From Nitrosopolaris sp035691865 (GTDB lineage: Archaea > Thermoproteota > Nitrososphaeria > Nitrososphaerales > Nitrososphaeraceae), in the NCBI GenBank assembly GCA_035691865.1, contig DASSIM010000131.1, positions 16,609 to 80,608 on the forward strand: DNA of 64,000 nt, written 5' to 3'. Positions 28,233 to 37,178 of this stretch are shown piece after piece. Each line of letters begins with the position of its first letter. The stretch's first letter is position 1. A program made the translations under genes and the position numbers. The notes under the pieces were generated by a model. The model made no database searches and was not told the origin of the DNA. It saw nothing but the letters and a program-made list of their open reading frames with translations.

Positions 28233-28784
28233 ATGATTGGTGAATCATACAAAAATAAAATGGCAAGTATCTGTTTTGTGTTAGGATTTATTGTCAGTGC
28301 GGTAGCAATTTCTATATCATTTAGCTACAATGTAACAGCAGCAGTGACAACAGCCCCAGCTGTCGGAGTCCAGGTTGGAGGAGGTAGTTTAACCAATCCA
28401 CTCTTCGGATACACGCCAGAAAACGTGGAAATAAAGGTTGGGGAGACCGTGCTCTGGTATGTCAAACCTTTAGTCCCAGCGGAACCACATACGGTGACAT
28501 TTGTATTTGATAACAAGACGATGATAAATGGTTTTCTACCCAGTAATCAAAGAGTATTCGGTCCGGCAATAATCGATTCAAATGATGTGACAAAAATCTA
28601 TCCCCCAGATGCAAGTCTCACGATAACAGGTACTGAAAAGTATGTTAATTCAGGGTGGATGTTTCCGAAGGGCCCGGTTCCTGGAACTTCAAGTATGTTT
28701 AGCGTTACATTTCAAAAAGCAGGTACATACAACTATCTATGCTTACTCCATCCATGGATGGTTGGAAAAGTAGTAGTGAGTTAA
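28233..28784 (+). CDS. Secreted plastocyanin-like cupredoxin
   Basis: 183 residues. Signal/anchor helix (SICFVLGFIVSAVAISISF), then a cupredoxin fold. Copper ligands visible: His86 in AEPHTVTFV, Cys170, His173 and Met176 in NYLCLLHPWMVGKVVVS at the extreme C-terminus. The full set fits a type 1 copper site. Acts in the pseudoperiplasm, probably as an electron carrier. A related protein with a missing Met lies about 1.3 kb upstream, but they are not adjacent in an operon. Confidence 0.88.
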   Translation: MIGESYKNKMASICFVLGFIVSAVAISISFSYNVTAAVTTAPAVGVQVGGGSLTNPLFGYTPENVEIKVGETVLWYVKPLVPAEPHTVTFVFDNKTMINGFLPSNQRVFGPAIIDSNDVTKIYPPDASLTITGTEKYVNSGWMFPKGPVPGTSSMFSVTFQKAGTYNYLCLLHPWMVGKVVVS

Positions 28785-29018
28785 CCAGACTATGACGCCG
28801 GGACTATTTCTACCGTACACATAGCCTTTATATTTTGGACTGGGGTTCCGCCTGTCCATAAACATGCGTTGTAGCAGTAGATGCTGTTAATAGCGTTAAC
28901 TGTGTTGCTGCGCTAGAGGTCACGACCATTACCAAAGCTAAGTATACTTTAACTATTGTTTGCTACGTATCGTTAAAATCTTCTGATATACCTCAAAGTT
29001 GTCTTGTAAAGAATCCTG

Positions 29019-29468
29019 TTATCTATAGTATTCTGATAATTCTTCGATGGCAAGTTTCAGCCCCTCATCTGTATATTCCTCATCTCTTAAGTCAAGTGGA
29101 GTAATAATACCAATAGGATTGTTTGAATTACTTATATCGACAACCAATAAATGTCTTATGTTATTTTGTAACATCATATCAACTGCTACTGATGCAGATG
29201 AGTTAGAATCAATAGTAATAAGAGGAGAAGACATTATGTCCTTATTTGTCACCGAGCTAGTACGTACATCATTAATGCATACCTTTCTGACTAAATCACG
29301 TTCGGTAACTAAACCTTGTGGTTTACACTCATCATCGACTACTACCAAGGAACTGACATTGTTATCTTTCATTTTCTTAGCCGCTTCTTGAATAGAAGCC
29401 GTTTCATGAACGGTTTCTAGTCTTTTCGTCATCATATCGCTGATGCTTATAGTCATGAGAATATACAA
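29019..29468 (-). CDS. CBS-domain pair protein
   Basis: 149 residues made of two tandem CBS motifs. First: TVHETASIQEAAKKMKDNN followed by GLVTERDLVRKV. Second: TIDSNSSASVAVDMMLQNN and then PIGIITPLDLRDEE. Such stand-alone CBS pairs bind adenine nucleotides and act as energy sensors. Start could be the first ATG or the Met four codons later. Convergent with nothing; divergent from the molybdopterin gene MoeA. Confidence 0.9.
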   Translation of the reverse strand: MYILMTISISDMMTKRLETVHETASIQEAAKKMKDNNVSSLVVVDDECKPQGLVTERDLVRKVCINDVRTSSVTNKDIMSSPLITIDSNSSASVAVDMMLQNNIRHLLVVDISNSNNPIGIITPLDLRDEEYTDEGLKLAIEELSEYYR

Positions 29469-29692
29469 TTTACTTTGTGCTTTTAAATATAACGACTATA
29501 CTTGATCCTGACACATACCCAAACTTGTCTTCTAGCACACTTGACCCTTAGGGGTTGTTCAAAATGAGACAATTCTGGAAAGAAAGTCTGCAGCATAGGT
29601 CTTACAATTAGCTTTGGCGCTGCATTGCTGACTATTATGGTAAGTGGCAAAAGATATTATTACTTGTTATAGACTTCATTTTGAATTCTTTC

Positions 29693-30997
29693 ATGACACT
29701 AAAACCTTTTACATATCTTTCGATCGCGGCAGCCTACAATAGCCTTAAACGAAACATGGAGGTCCAACCACAAGGCGAGCATATTTCAGTTCTGGAATCT
29801 TACGGACGTGTTCTGTCTGAAGATGTAATATCAGATGTCAATATCCCTGTGTATGATTCTTCTCACATGGATGGGTTTGCGGTGTTGGCTAATGATATTA
29901 AACGTGCTTCTGATTCCGGTCCAATAACGTTAAAAATAGCCAGAATTGTCGGATTAGGAAATGTGCCTAGCGGTGTCTTGCATTCTGGGCAGGCATGTAG
30001 AATATCTACTGGTGGCTATTTGCCAGAAGGAGCAGACACCGTCGTACCTGTTGAATACACACATAAATCGAAAGATAAGGTGGAAATTCTGGTGTCACTT
30101 CCAAAGGGATCTTTCGTCTCTCCTTTGGGTAAGGACGTACGGCGCGGTTCACTGTTACTGAATAGAGGAAATATACTGAGAGGACAAGATGTTGCGTTAT
30201 TGGCTAAGGTTCGTATTGTTAGAGTGCCAGTATTTATGAAACCCAGAGTAGCGATAATTCCGACAGGAGACGAGCTAACTGATAATCTAAATGAAACTAA
30301 GATTGGTAAGGTTCTGAATACCAACAGCCACGTCATTTCTAGATTGGTACAGGAAGGTGGTGGGGTATCATTTGATTTGGGTGTAACACCCGACAATGTC
30401 AATAAGGTCAGAAAGAAGATCAGATTCGCCTTAGAGAAAGCCGATATGGTTCTTACGACAGCAGGTTCTTCAGTGGGAGAACACGATGTTGTGGAACAAT
30501 CAATCAACTCTCTAGGAACACCCGGTGTACTAGCTCATGGTGTGAAGCTTGACCGTGGACGAGTGGCTGGTGTCGGAGTGTTAAAGGGTAAACCGGTAAT
30601 AATCCTACCTGGACCTATACAGGGAGCTGTTAATGCCTTTATTACATTTGCTCAGCCATTACTTCAATATCTGTCAGGTCTGCCGGAATTTAACGGGTTG
30701 AGAATACCGGGGATATTGACTGGAAAATGGGAGGCGCGCAAAAAATTCAAGAATTTCACAAAAATAGTTTATGTTAATGCCTGGTTATCAAAAGAGGGTA
30801 ATGTTAAGGCGATTCCCGTAACAGGTGAGACAGCAATGATGACTGTTTTGAGTAAAGCAAATGGTTACCTACTAATACCTGAAAAGACAACTACTATTGA
30901 AGCAGGAGAAAAAGTTTACATTAATGTGTTGCCAGGTCTTTCATACACTTCCGGCCATTCCGCAAGCTTTCTGCGGCGAGTGCTATTTGTAAATTAA
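29693..30997 (+). CDS. moeA: Molybdopterin molybdotransferase MoeA
   Basis: About 434 residues from the ATG at 29693 (an in-frame TTG lies 12 bases earlier). Order of motifs fits MoeA: ESYGRVLSEDVISD, then PVYDSSHMDGFAV, then RISTGGYLPEGADTVVP, then IPTGDEL and the MoaB-like TTAGSSVGEHDVVE nucleotide-binding loop, then a C-terminal beta-barrel domain. It inserts molybdate into molybdopterin-AMP. Presence implies a molybdoenzyme elsewhere in the genome. Confidence 0.95.
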   Translation: MTLKPFTYLSIAAAYNSLKRNMEVQPQGEHISVLESYGRVLSEDVISDVNIPVYDSSHMDGFAVLANDIKRASDSGPITLKIARIVGLGNVPSGVLHSGQACRISTGGYLPEGADTVVPVEYTHKSKDKVEILVSLPKGSFVSPLGKDVRRGSLLLNRGNILRGQDVALLAKVRIVRVPVFMKPRVAIIPTGDELTDNLNETKIGKVLNTNSHVISRLVQEGGGVSFDLGVTPDNVNKVRKKIRFALEKADMVLTTAGSSVGEHDVVEQSINSLGTPGVLAHGVKLDRGRVAGVGVLKGKPVIILPGPIQGAVNAFITFAQPLLQYLSGLPEFNGLRIPGILTGKWEARKKFKNFTKIVYVNAWLSKEGNVKAIPVTGETAMMTVLSKANGYLLIPEKTTTIEAGEKVYINVLPGLSYTSGHSASFLRRVLFVN

Positions 30998-31309
30998 TTG
31001 ATACTTGCTAGAACGAGAACTGCAAATCCTACACTAAAATAGAAGAAACCTAGCACAAAGAAAGCTTGTTACTAACATCAGTACATGGATCAGTATACTT
31101 TTCATCATATCGATATCGTGAACAATTCTGCACTCGCCGCGTCACCATCAGGTAATATTTAGAAAGATGATTGGTATGAGTTAATAAATGATTTCGACCC
31201 AATCAATTGTCTTACAATGATTGCCTGGTATCTATCCTGTCAATAGGAACATCCCACTCGTCTGCTAATAGCTGTGATTTTTGACAGAGAATTAGCTTTG
31301 GTAGTAGTA
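30998..31309. other. Convergent intergenic, no gene seen
   Basis: About 310 AT-rich bases between MoeA and the RecA-like gene. No open coding stretch, no strong hairpin. Confidence 0.35.
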
Positions 31310-32227
31310 TTATCTTTGAGGAATTATTTCCAGCTCTTGACGTTGCAATTGTACGATTTTGCAATCTTCTTTTTTATGGCTAGTATTTCGATTGTTTACT
31401 TGGACAAAAAGACGGTTGTCAGATTCGCCGTTTGAAATTTGTATATATTTATCAATACTTGGTAAAAGCATTTGAGAGTACGCAGAAGGCAGATTACAGC
31501 GCAAGTTTACAATAACTGATGTATTGGTTGAGAGTTGTCGTATTGAAGTTGTAATTTCTTTTACCAGTCGCCTGCTTTCACCAACTCTCACTTGCGGGTC
31601 CTCCAAGAACATACGAAGTATATCTGAAATAATAATGATCTTGGTATCAAATTTACGAACGACGTTTGGTAATTCATAAGTGACTAAATTTGCTAATTGA
31701 TAAATTGTGAATGGCCTACTTACAATTATTCTCTTCAATATATCTTTGATATCAAGTCCATATTGGCGTGCGAAATTCGCACAGCTATAAATATCTGAAC
31801 TGTTTCCAGCATCAATAATTATTACGTTAGGAGAACCAAATCCACCATAGCTCTCTGGTAATAAAGCGCTAATACACAGTCTTTCGATAAGAATCTTTGA
31901 ATGGTTTCCGACTATGCATATGCATTCGCCAATTCCAAGTTTCAAAATAGAATCTATTCTTTCAATATCAAATCTTAATCTAGAAGCAGTATAGAATTTT
32001 GGTGGAAATAATAGTGATGCTGTTAGATTACTATTATCCTGTTGTGGTGTCAGCGCTCTTTTTAGACTCCCTGAAAGTATACAACCACATTTTGGGCATT
32101 CTTCAGACGATCGTATAAAATCAATAGACTTGTCTGTCTCAATCAGAAGTGTGTTACACTCTGAGCAAAAATATTGCAGAAGGGGACGTCCGTGTGCCAT
32201 TAAAGTGTATGGTACCGTATAGTACAT
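31310..32227 (-). CDS. RecA-like protein with N-terminal zinc ribbon and degenerate Walker A
   Basis: 305 residues. Cys21/Cys24 and Cys44/Cys47 form a zinc ribbon (FCSECNTL, ECPKCGC). The rest follows the RadA/RadB core: FDIERIDSILKLGIGECI leads to the position of Walker A, but reads G107-N-H-S-K-I-L and not GxxxxGKT. KIIIISDILRMFLEDPQVR occupies the Walker B/L1 region, and a stretch resembling the L2/C-terminal helix follows. It may bind DNA or a Rad51-type partner without efficient ATP hydrolysis. Met10 is an alternative start. Family placement by eye. Confidence 0.75.
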   Translation of the reverse strand: MYYTVPYTLMAHGRPLLQYFCSECNTLLIETDKSIDFIRSSEECPKCGCILSGSLKRALTPQQDNSNLTASLLFPPKFYTASRLRFDIERIDSILKLGIGECICIVGNHSKILIERLCISALLPESYGGFGSPNVIIIDAGNSSDIYSCANFARQYGLDIKDILKRIIVSRPFTIYQLANLVTYELPNVVRKFDTKIIIISDILRMFLEDPQVRVGESRRLVKEITTSIRQLSTNTSVIVNLRCNLPSAYSQMLLPSIDKYIQISNGESDNRLFVQVNNRNTSHKKEDCKIVQLQRQELEIIPQR

Positions 32228-32302
32228 AATAAAGTATGTATAATACCGTAATAATTTTGGAGAGCCTACTAAAGGAGATGTTTTTTATACTATTTAATCA
32301 GA

Positions 32303-32551
32303 CTAAGGCCTATTGAATTGAATGAGCATCTCTTTGTTCTGATATCGGTTGTGCTTTGATTTATCCCCTGGATCTTGGTTGTGAATGTCTAGATACTTAC
32401 AAAGACGTAAGGTTCTTCTTTCTAAGTTCTGTACTATTTGGCGTACTTTGTACGCATTTGCGTCGCATTCTTGAATTATAGGAATTCTATTCCTAGTTGT
32501 TAATTCCCACACCACCGCCGCCACAATTATCGTTGCTGCTGAGACCACCAT
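32303..32551 (-). CDS. Small single-helix membrane protein
   Basis: 82 residues: N-terminal membrane helix VSAATIIVAAVVWELTT then a charged helical tail with two cysteines (IQECDANAY, LRLCKYLDIH). The upstream sequence is repetitive in gtt/gct but carries no clear earlier start. No function known. Confidence 0.5.
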   Translation of the reverse strand: MVVSAATIIVAAVVWELTTRNRIPIIQECDANAYKVRQIVQNLERRTLRLCKYLDIHNQDPGDKSKHNRYQNKEMLIQFNRP

Positions 32552-32656
32552 TATTGTTGCCGCCTTTAGGAGATATTATACATATTCTATAGTGGGACAA
32601 GTGTGAATAGTAGAAAAACGAAAGGAGATGAAAAATAGCAAATGAAATCTTTAATA

Positions 32657-33211
32657 TTATTCTGGTTCTGCCAATTTCTCTATAGGTTCGCCTGTAGGTA
32701 AGGGCGCATCCTTGGGTACCTTGTAATTGAATATCTCAGGGAAGTCCATATCTAATATAACGTTCATACCTACAGCTAATATTTTGGATTTAGGAATATC
32801 ATATCTATAGTCATGCCCACCAAATACTACAATTTTATCGTCGGTTTCCTTCATTACGTGTCCAACATTATCTTCATTTTTGGTTCTTACTCCTTTGTTG
32901 AAAAGTGTTTTTGGGTATTTTCTTTCATAAGTTGCAAGGTCTATATTCTTACCTTGCGTCCATGGAACTGTTGGTCTGCTTGTAGGTAGAGGATCGTCAC
33001 GGTTTACTTTATACTTTTTTTCGATCTCAGAAAGATTTAAGCCAATTAGTACGTTTCTACCTGTCGTTTTGATTTCTTTTTTAGGTATATCATATCTTGT
33101 GTTCTGTTCACCAAATACTACGATCTGATCCTCAGTTTCTCTTACGACATGTCCGATATGTGGAGCATCTAAGGCCATTACCCCTCTGTTAAAGTATTTG
33201 CCCGCACTCAT
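32657..33211 (-). CDS. Protein of two tandem PRC-barrel-like repeats
   Basis: 184 residues made of two copies of a module of about 70-80 residues. Copy 1: NRGVMALDAPHIGHVVRET then EDQIVVFGEQNTRYDIPKK. Copy 2: NKGVRTKNEDNVGHVMKET then DDKIVVFGGHDYRYDIPKS. The GHV...VVFG...YDIPK pattern matches PRC-barrel or DUF2171-type small beta-barrels. No signal peptide, probably cytosolic, and an arrangement fit for binding two ligands or partners. Arose by duplication. Confidence 0.75.
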   Translation of the reverse strand: MSAGKYFNRGVMALDAPHIGHVVRETEDQIVVFGEQNTRYDIPKKEIKTTGRNVLIGLNLSEIEKKYKVNRDDPLPTSRPTVPWTQGKNIDLATYERKYPKTLFNKGVRTKNEDNVGHVMKETDDKIVVFGGHDYRYDIPKSKILAVGMNVILDMDFPEIFNYKVPKDAPLPTGEPIEKLAEPE

Positions 33212-33588
33212 TATCCCATCACTAAACCCCTTTTTTCTCCTTCCATCATAGAATATGCTGCAATTGCTTCCTTTTTTCCTTTTCGCAAAGGAAAGATGAA
33301 CAACCAGTTATGTTTATTATGATGTAATTATTCGCTAACTCGGGGATAGATCTTAGAACATCCCAAATTTTGATACGCATCTCGTAATCCTCATCTCCCT
33401 TTGAAGTATGTACGACCATTCAGTTTTGGGAGCTTCTTTATTCTTGTCTATCGTTTTAGATATTGAATGAAAACCTGGCTTATCGCTACAGACGGAAACA
33501 TAATTTACGTATCGAACTTACAGAGATATTCAAAAAAGATATACTTACGAACGATTCAAATGAAAAGACTTTAGAATGGAAAATGAAA

Positions 33589-33775
33589 ATGGGTCCTCTA
33601 GCTGATGGCTCGCTTGAGGGCTAATGATATTAAATGTCCCTGGCATGGCTCCAAATTTGATGTAAGGATGGGTAAGGTGACAAATCCTCATGCAAGGACA
33701 CCAGAATCAACCTATGAAGTAAAAGTAGAAAGCAATAACATACTATCTAAGAAGGAGATTGCATACCATGATTGA
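33589..33775 (+). pseudogene. Rieske ferredoxin fragment
   Basis: First part MGPLADGSLEG ends in a stop; a +1 shifted frame then gives NDIKCPWHGSKFDVRMGKV and ESTYEVKVESNNILSKKE. CPWHGSKFD is the second half of the Rieske iron-sulfur motif (C-P-W-H-G). The first C-x-H pair is absent. So this is the C-terminal part of a small Rieske-type ferredoxin gene, broken by a frameshift and lacking its N-terminus. Confidence 0.7.
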
Positions 33776-33861
33776 ATGTGCAATCAGGATGAATGGTTAG
33801 ATCATTTGGTCCAAATTATATAACTAATCAATAAATAACGAAACTAAACTTTTGTTTAGAC

Positions 33862-34449
33862 ATGATGAAGGACCCAGCGATTGCTACGGTAATAATAATT
33901 GTAATTTCTGCGAGTATACCAATTAGTTCTACAATATTGACGCACTCAAATGTAATAGCTCAGTCTCAACCTCAACAACAAGATCAACAACCTATCATAA
34001 TACGAGTACAAAACACTTCGATGTCAGAACCAGCGCCAAATGCACCCTTAAATAATCAAACCTTGCCTCATCAGATAGTTGTAGCCCTGCCTATAAGACA
34101 TGACGGAAGGATTTGGACAGGCACTGCTACTTTTACGGCCAGTAAGCCGATAGAAGTAGAGGTCGAGCATAAATATAATAGATATAATACAACACTAGAT
34201 ACGAAACATGGTGAACCATATCATGCAAAATGGTTTGACGGTACCAATATAGCTCTATCCACGATGACAATGTTTACAAATACACCTGTATCAGTAACGA
34301 ATACCCCGATAAGTACAGGATCGTTTACATTTACAGGAAGCGCGTTAGTATTTCATAAAACAGACGGAGTTCCATTTACAGTAACATATACTCTGGACGT
34401 AGTTGCAAATCCCTTGACGCCTCCTAACTCTTTATCGCATTTAAAATAA
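33862..34449 (+). CDS. Secreted beta-rich hypothetical protein
   Basis: 195 residues. N-terminal signal (TVIIIVISASIPISSTILT), a Gln/Asn/Pro-rich linker, then a beta-sandwich-like domain (QIVVALPIRHDGRIWTGTA, FTASKPIEVEVEHKYN, later SVTNTPISTGSFTFTGS). Many N-x-S/T sites. Similar folds are found in surface-associated thaumarchaeal proteins. Function unknown. Confidence 0.65.
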   Translation: MMKDPAIATVIIIVISASIPISSTILTHSNVIAQSQPQQQDQQPIIIRVQNTSMSEPAPNAPLNNQTLPHQIVVALPIRHDGRIWTGTATFTASKPIEVEVEHKYNRYNTTLDTKHGEPYHAKWFDGTNIALSTMTMFTNTPVSVTNTPISTGSFTFTGSALVFHKTDGVPFTVTYTLDVVANPLTPPNSLSHLK

Positions 34450-34631
34450 ATGACGAACATTGCTATTTTATCTGCTGAGTATGCCGGTTGTCGGCATAAA
34501 GAGAGAGATCTAATAGGCCGAGTCTCGATGTTTATGGCTTGACTTATAGAAGTGTAATACTACTGATAAATTATTCTTAACATGCTCATACATGAGATGC
34601 TGGTTCTTAGTTTCGAATATTATTACTAAAT

Positions 34632-35123
34632 TTAGATCGAAGTTAGATTTATCCGTGAGTCTTTATTAACTCGATGCTTGTCTATGAAACCTGCTGTTGC
34701 GGCAACCACATATTTAGCGGGTTTTGTATTTTTATAAGTACAGTCAGCCATATCAAAAGTACTCCTACATGGAGGTACATCTTTTACCATATATACTACA
34801 TTTCCATGTTCGTCAAACCAAATTAGATCAAGATTGTATCCTATATTTAAGAGCCACATTGAATACAAATCTGGCTTGTCATAAACTAGAATCATTGCGG
34901 AATTAAATGGCATTTTTTCATGTCTGAACATAAGCCATCTTTCTTTTTCTGCACTAGAATTTGCAACCTCTACCTTAATTACATCATGATTTATCCTAAC
35001 TGTTCCTACAGAAAAGCCTGCAGGTGCATTTTTGACTCCTGGTGGAATAAACAAAAGGCCTAGAACGCCTACTGCAATAGCCGCAATCATAACTGGGACT
35101 AGAACTGCTATTTTGTGCACCAT
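34632..35123 (-). CDS. DUF192-family exported protein
   Basis: 163 residues with one N-terminal membrane helix (VPVMIAAIAVGVLGLLFI). The outside domain shows the DUF192 signature: VEVANSSAEKERWLMFRHE, then MPFNSAMILVYD, then SMWLLNIGYNLDLIWFDE and the DVPPC motif. Relatives are small beta-barrel proteins found in many bacteria and archaea, function unresolved. Anchored facing outside. Confidence 0.85.
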   Translation of the reverse strand: MVHKIAVLVPVMIAAIAVGVLGLLFIPPGVKNAPAGFSVGTVRINHDVIKVEVANSSAEKERWLMFRHEKMPFNSAMILVYDKPDLYSMWLLNIGYNLDLIWFDEHGNVVYMVKDVPPCRSTFDMADCTYKNTKPAKYVVAATAGFIDKHRVNKDSRINLTSI

Positions 35124-35501
35124 GGTAAGTCAGCAAAATACATAGTTATTGATTTTTTGTCAGTGTTGATAATGTGAAATTCATGTTCCCTATTTTGGTC
35201 TATGTTGAATCTTTCCAATTTCCGTTTCAGTCGGTCCCTAGCTATAAAATGTGTATTTATTGTCGTCTTTATGATCGTCATTAGTATTCTAAGTTGATGT
35301 CGGTTTTTGGATTATCGCCCGAGTTCACATTGGTTGCTGACTTGGTGAAGGTGTAATAGATGCCTCTGTCGTCGGTCTGCATACTTGAAATCAAATACCT
35401 TCTACAGATAGATTGGCTGTCTTATTATATTAATATTTTTACACGGCTATCAAATAATTTTTTTCTGGTTTATAGCTCGGCTGAGCTTTTTCAATTATTA
35501 A
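35124..35501. other. Intergenic, no gene seen
   Basis: Includes the promoter region for the DUF192 gene. No coding-like frame and no clear hairpin. Confidence 0.35.
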
Positions 35502-35756
35502 TTAATTATTCAGCATATCAAGTGGTATATTTTTCGCGATTACTCGTTCAATAAGTTCCCGTACCAAAAGCTCCTTACATTCAGCACAGAAATATGCTTC
35601 CTTAAATGTCGAACTATGATTGGGCATGAGGATAGGTCCAAAGCTAGGGTTACCTTTGCATTCTGGTACGGCACATACACGTTCTTGTTTGTGCTTCATT
35701 TTGACATCTCTATCGGGAGATTCATTTAGCATATAAGACTCCTCCATATATCCCAA
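35502..35756 (-). CDS. Small zinc-finger-like protein
   Basis: 84 residues. Core shows CAVPECKG and, after about 30 residues, YFCAECKELLVRELI, giving Cys-x4-Cys and Cys-x2-Cys pairs suitable for one zinc. A helical C-terminus follows. The Met at residue 20 (MKHKQERVCA) may be the true start because the upstream part overlaps another protein-like frame. Function unknown. Confidence 0.6.
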   Translation of the reverse strand: MGYMEESYMLNESPDRDVKMKHKQERVCAVPECKGNPSFGPILMPNHSSTFKEAYFCAECKELLVRELIERVIAKNIPLDMLNN

Positions 35757-35853
35757 AGATTGAAGAGTCGTGTCTTGGTCCTGCCCGACATGTCAATTCG
35801 AATGAAATCAAAACAACGCCATTGCCATGGTGTGAACCTAAAATATATGTCAT
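35722..35853 (-). pseudogene. Possible N-terminal fragment of Ntn-hydrolase/proteasome-like protein
   Basis: 43-residue open frame starting MTYILGSHHGNGVVLISFEL and ending FGIYGGVLYAK, overlapping the start of the adjacent zinc-finger gene. TYILGS...GVVLI.....FGIYGG resembles the first strands of proteasome subunit-like proteins of archaea (typically TFIVGS...DGVVLAADK...KIFGI). It stops before the catalytic core, so at most a remnant. Confidence 0.35.
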
Positions 35854-35953
35854 CCCGGATACAGGTTTAAGACGTCTTCTGTATTTAACACGTCCTATCA
35901 CTAGATTTCTTTTGCAGTGCCCTTCTTTACATGTTTTTGCTTTTTATCAAATC

Positions 35954-36079
35954 CTAAAACTCCTGGGGGCCATTGTGGTCCACGTATTGGCCGCAGTCTG
36001 GATTAACACAATGAACCCTCCACTTTCTCGCTATTGGTGGTTTTTGCCTTCTAATTGAAGTCAATAAGGTTATCCACAT
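35954..36079 (-). CDS. Very small Cys-containing ORF
   Basis: 41 residues from the ATG at 36079: MWITLLTSIRRQKPPIARKW and VHCVNPDCGQYVDHNGPQEF. The C-terminal half (HCVNPDCGQYVDH) looks like half of a zinc-binding knuckle. Could be a gene, or a remnant of a larger zinc-finger protein. No clear promoter. Confidence 0.35.
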   Translation of the reverse strand: MWITLLTSIRRQKPPIARKWRVHCVNPDCGQYVDHNGPQEF

Positions 36080-36332
36080 AAAAGAATTCAACGAATAATT
36101 GAATGGTATTTGAGTATTGTTTAATATCTTCGGAAGCACTTCTTTGCTTTATAGTTGTAAGATAAAATAGCACTCAGAATAATGCGCTATAATGACAGAT
36201 TACAACATCAAGCGGAGATATTATATTATATTATATTATTTTTATGACGGCCTCAACAAAAATAAATTAACAAGTTACTCCGTTCTAAAACAAAATGACA
36301 ACTTACTTAGCTGTGTACTAAGCCGGCACTTA

Positions 36333-36962
36333 TCAGACAAGCTTCCCAGCTAACTCTGCGACTCTTCTTCCCAATGCTCTTGCCACTTTAATATCTGCTT
36401 CTTCGATTTCTTTATTGGCGAGAATTCCTACAATTCTGCTGGGCCCATATGGGCTGCCGCTCTCTGTAAGTTCCGGTACAGAATATGGGACACCTACTAT
36501 TATCATGCCATGGTGCAGCATAGGAAACATCATGGAAATTGCAGTAGTTTCTTGACCGCCGTGAACAGACGCTGCACTCGTAAAAACTGCACCGACTTTT
36601 CCAACTAGCGAACCATTCACCCACAAACTGCTAGTTCCGTCCCACAAAGCCTTCATGGGTGCTGCCATATTGCCAAACCTAGTGGGAGAACCAAAAATTA
36701 TCGCGGTATACTGAGGCAGTTCATTTACTAGATTCTTGATCGGTGTCGTTGGATATTTATCATTTAGATCTTCGACCACTTTACTCCAAGCTGGATTCTG
36801 GGACACCACTTCCATAGGAACGTCATCTGCGATTCTTCTCATGGCAACACTAATTCCTGATATTTCCTTAGCGCCATATGCTATTTCTTCAGCCATTTTC
36901 GCAGTGTTTCCGAATCTGCTGTAAAACAAAATCATTATCCTTACCACCCTACTTTCTGACAT
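36333..36962 (-). CDS. wrbA: WrbA-type NAD(P)H:quinone oxidoreductase
   Basis: 209 residues. Flavodoxin-like FMN loop at the N-terminus (ILFYSRFGNTAKMAEEIAYG), then IIFGSPTRFGNMAAPMKALW, a Trp-rich loop, and AVFTSAASVHGGQETTAIS followed by HHGMIIVGVPYS. These are the WrbA/NQO-IV signatures. The enzyme reduces quinones by two electrons using NAD(P)H, protecting from redox cycling. Single gene; a terminator-like T-rich region is not apparent. Confidence 0.93.
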   Translation of the reverse strand: MSESRVVRIMILFYSRFGNTAKMAEEIAYGAKEISGISVAMRRIADDVPMEVVSQNPAWSKVVEDLNDKYPTTPIKNLVNELPQYTAIIFGSPTRFGNMAAPMKALWDGTSSLWVNGSLVGKVGAVFTSAASVHGGQETTAISMMFPMLHHGMIIVGVPYSVPELTESGSPYGPSRIVGILANKEIEEADIKVARALGRRVAELAGKLV

Positions 36963-37178
36963 TCTCCTCTCCCATTTTTTAAATATAGCATATTATTTAA
37001 CTTAGACGATACTTCTACCAAAAGGAAACCCGTCTTGCTACCCATGCAGATCATTTTTGGGCTTAATCGAAAACGTATCAGAAAATTGGTCAGCAAGGAA
37101 TTATAAATTAGACACAGTCGTGATTACAAGATAATAATGCCAAGACAATTGTTGTAATCTTTCAATGGATTTGGTTGA

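Noticed and set aside
35822..36058. 78-codon plus-strand frame
   Set aside because: Opposite strand has better coding signals in the same region; the frame has no motif and mixed composition.
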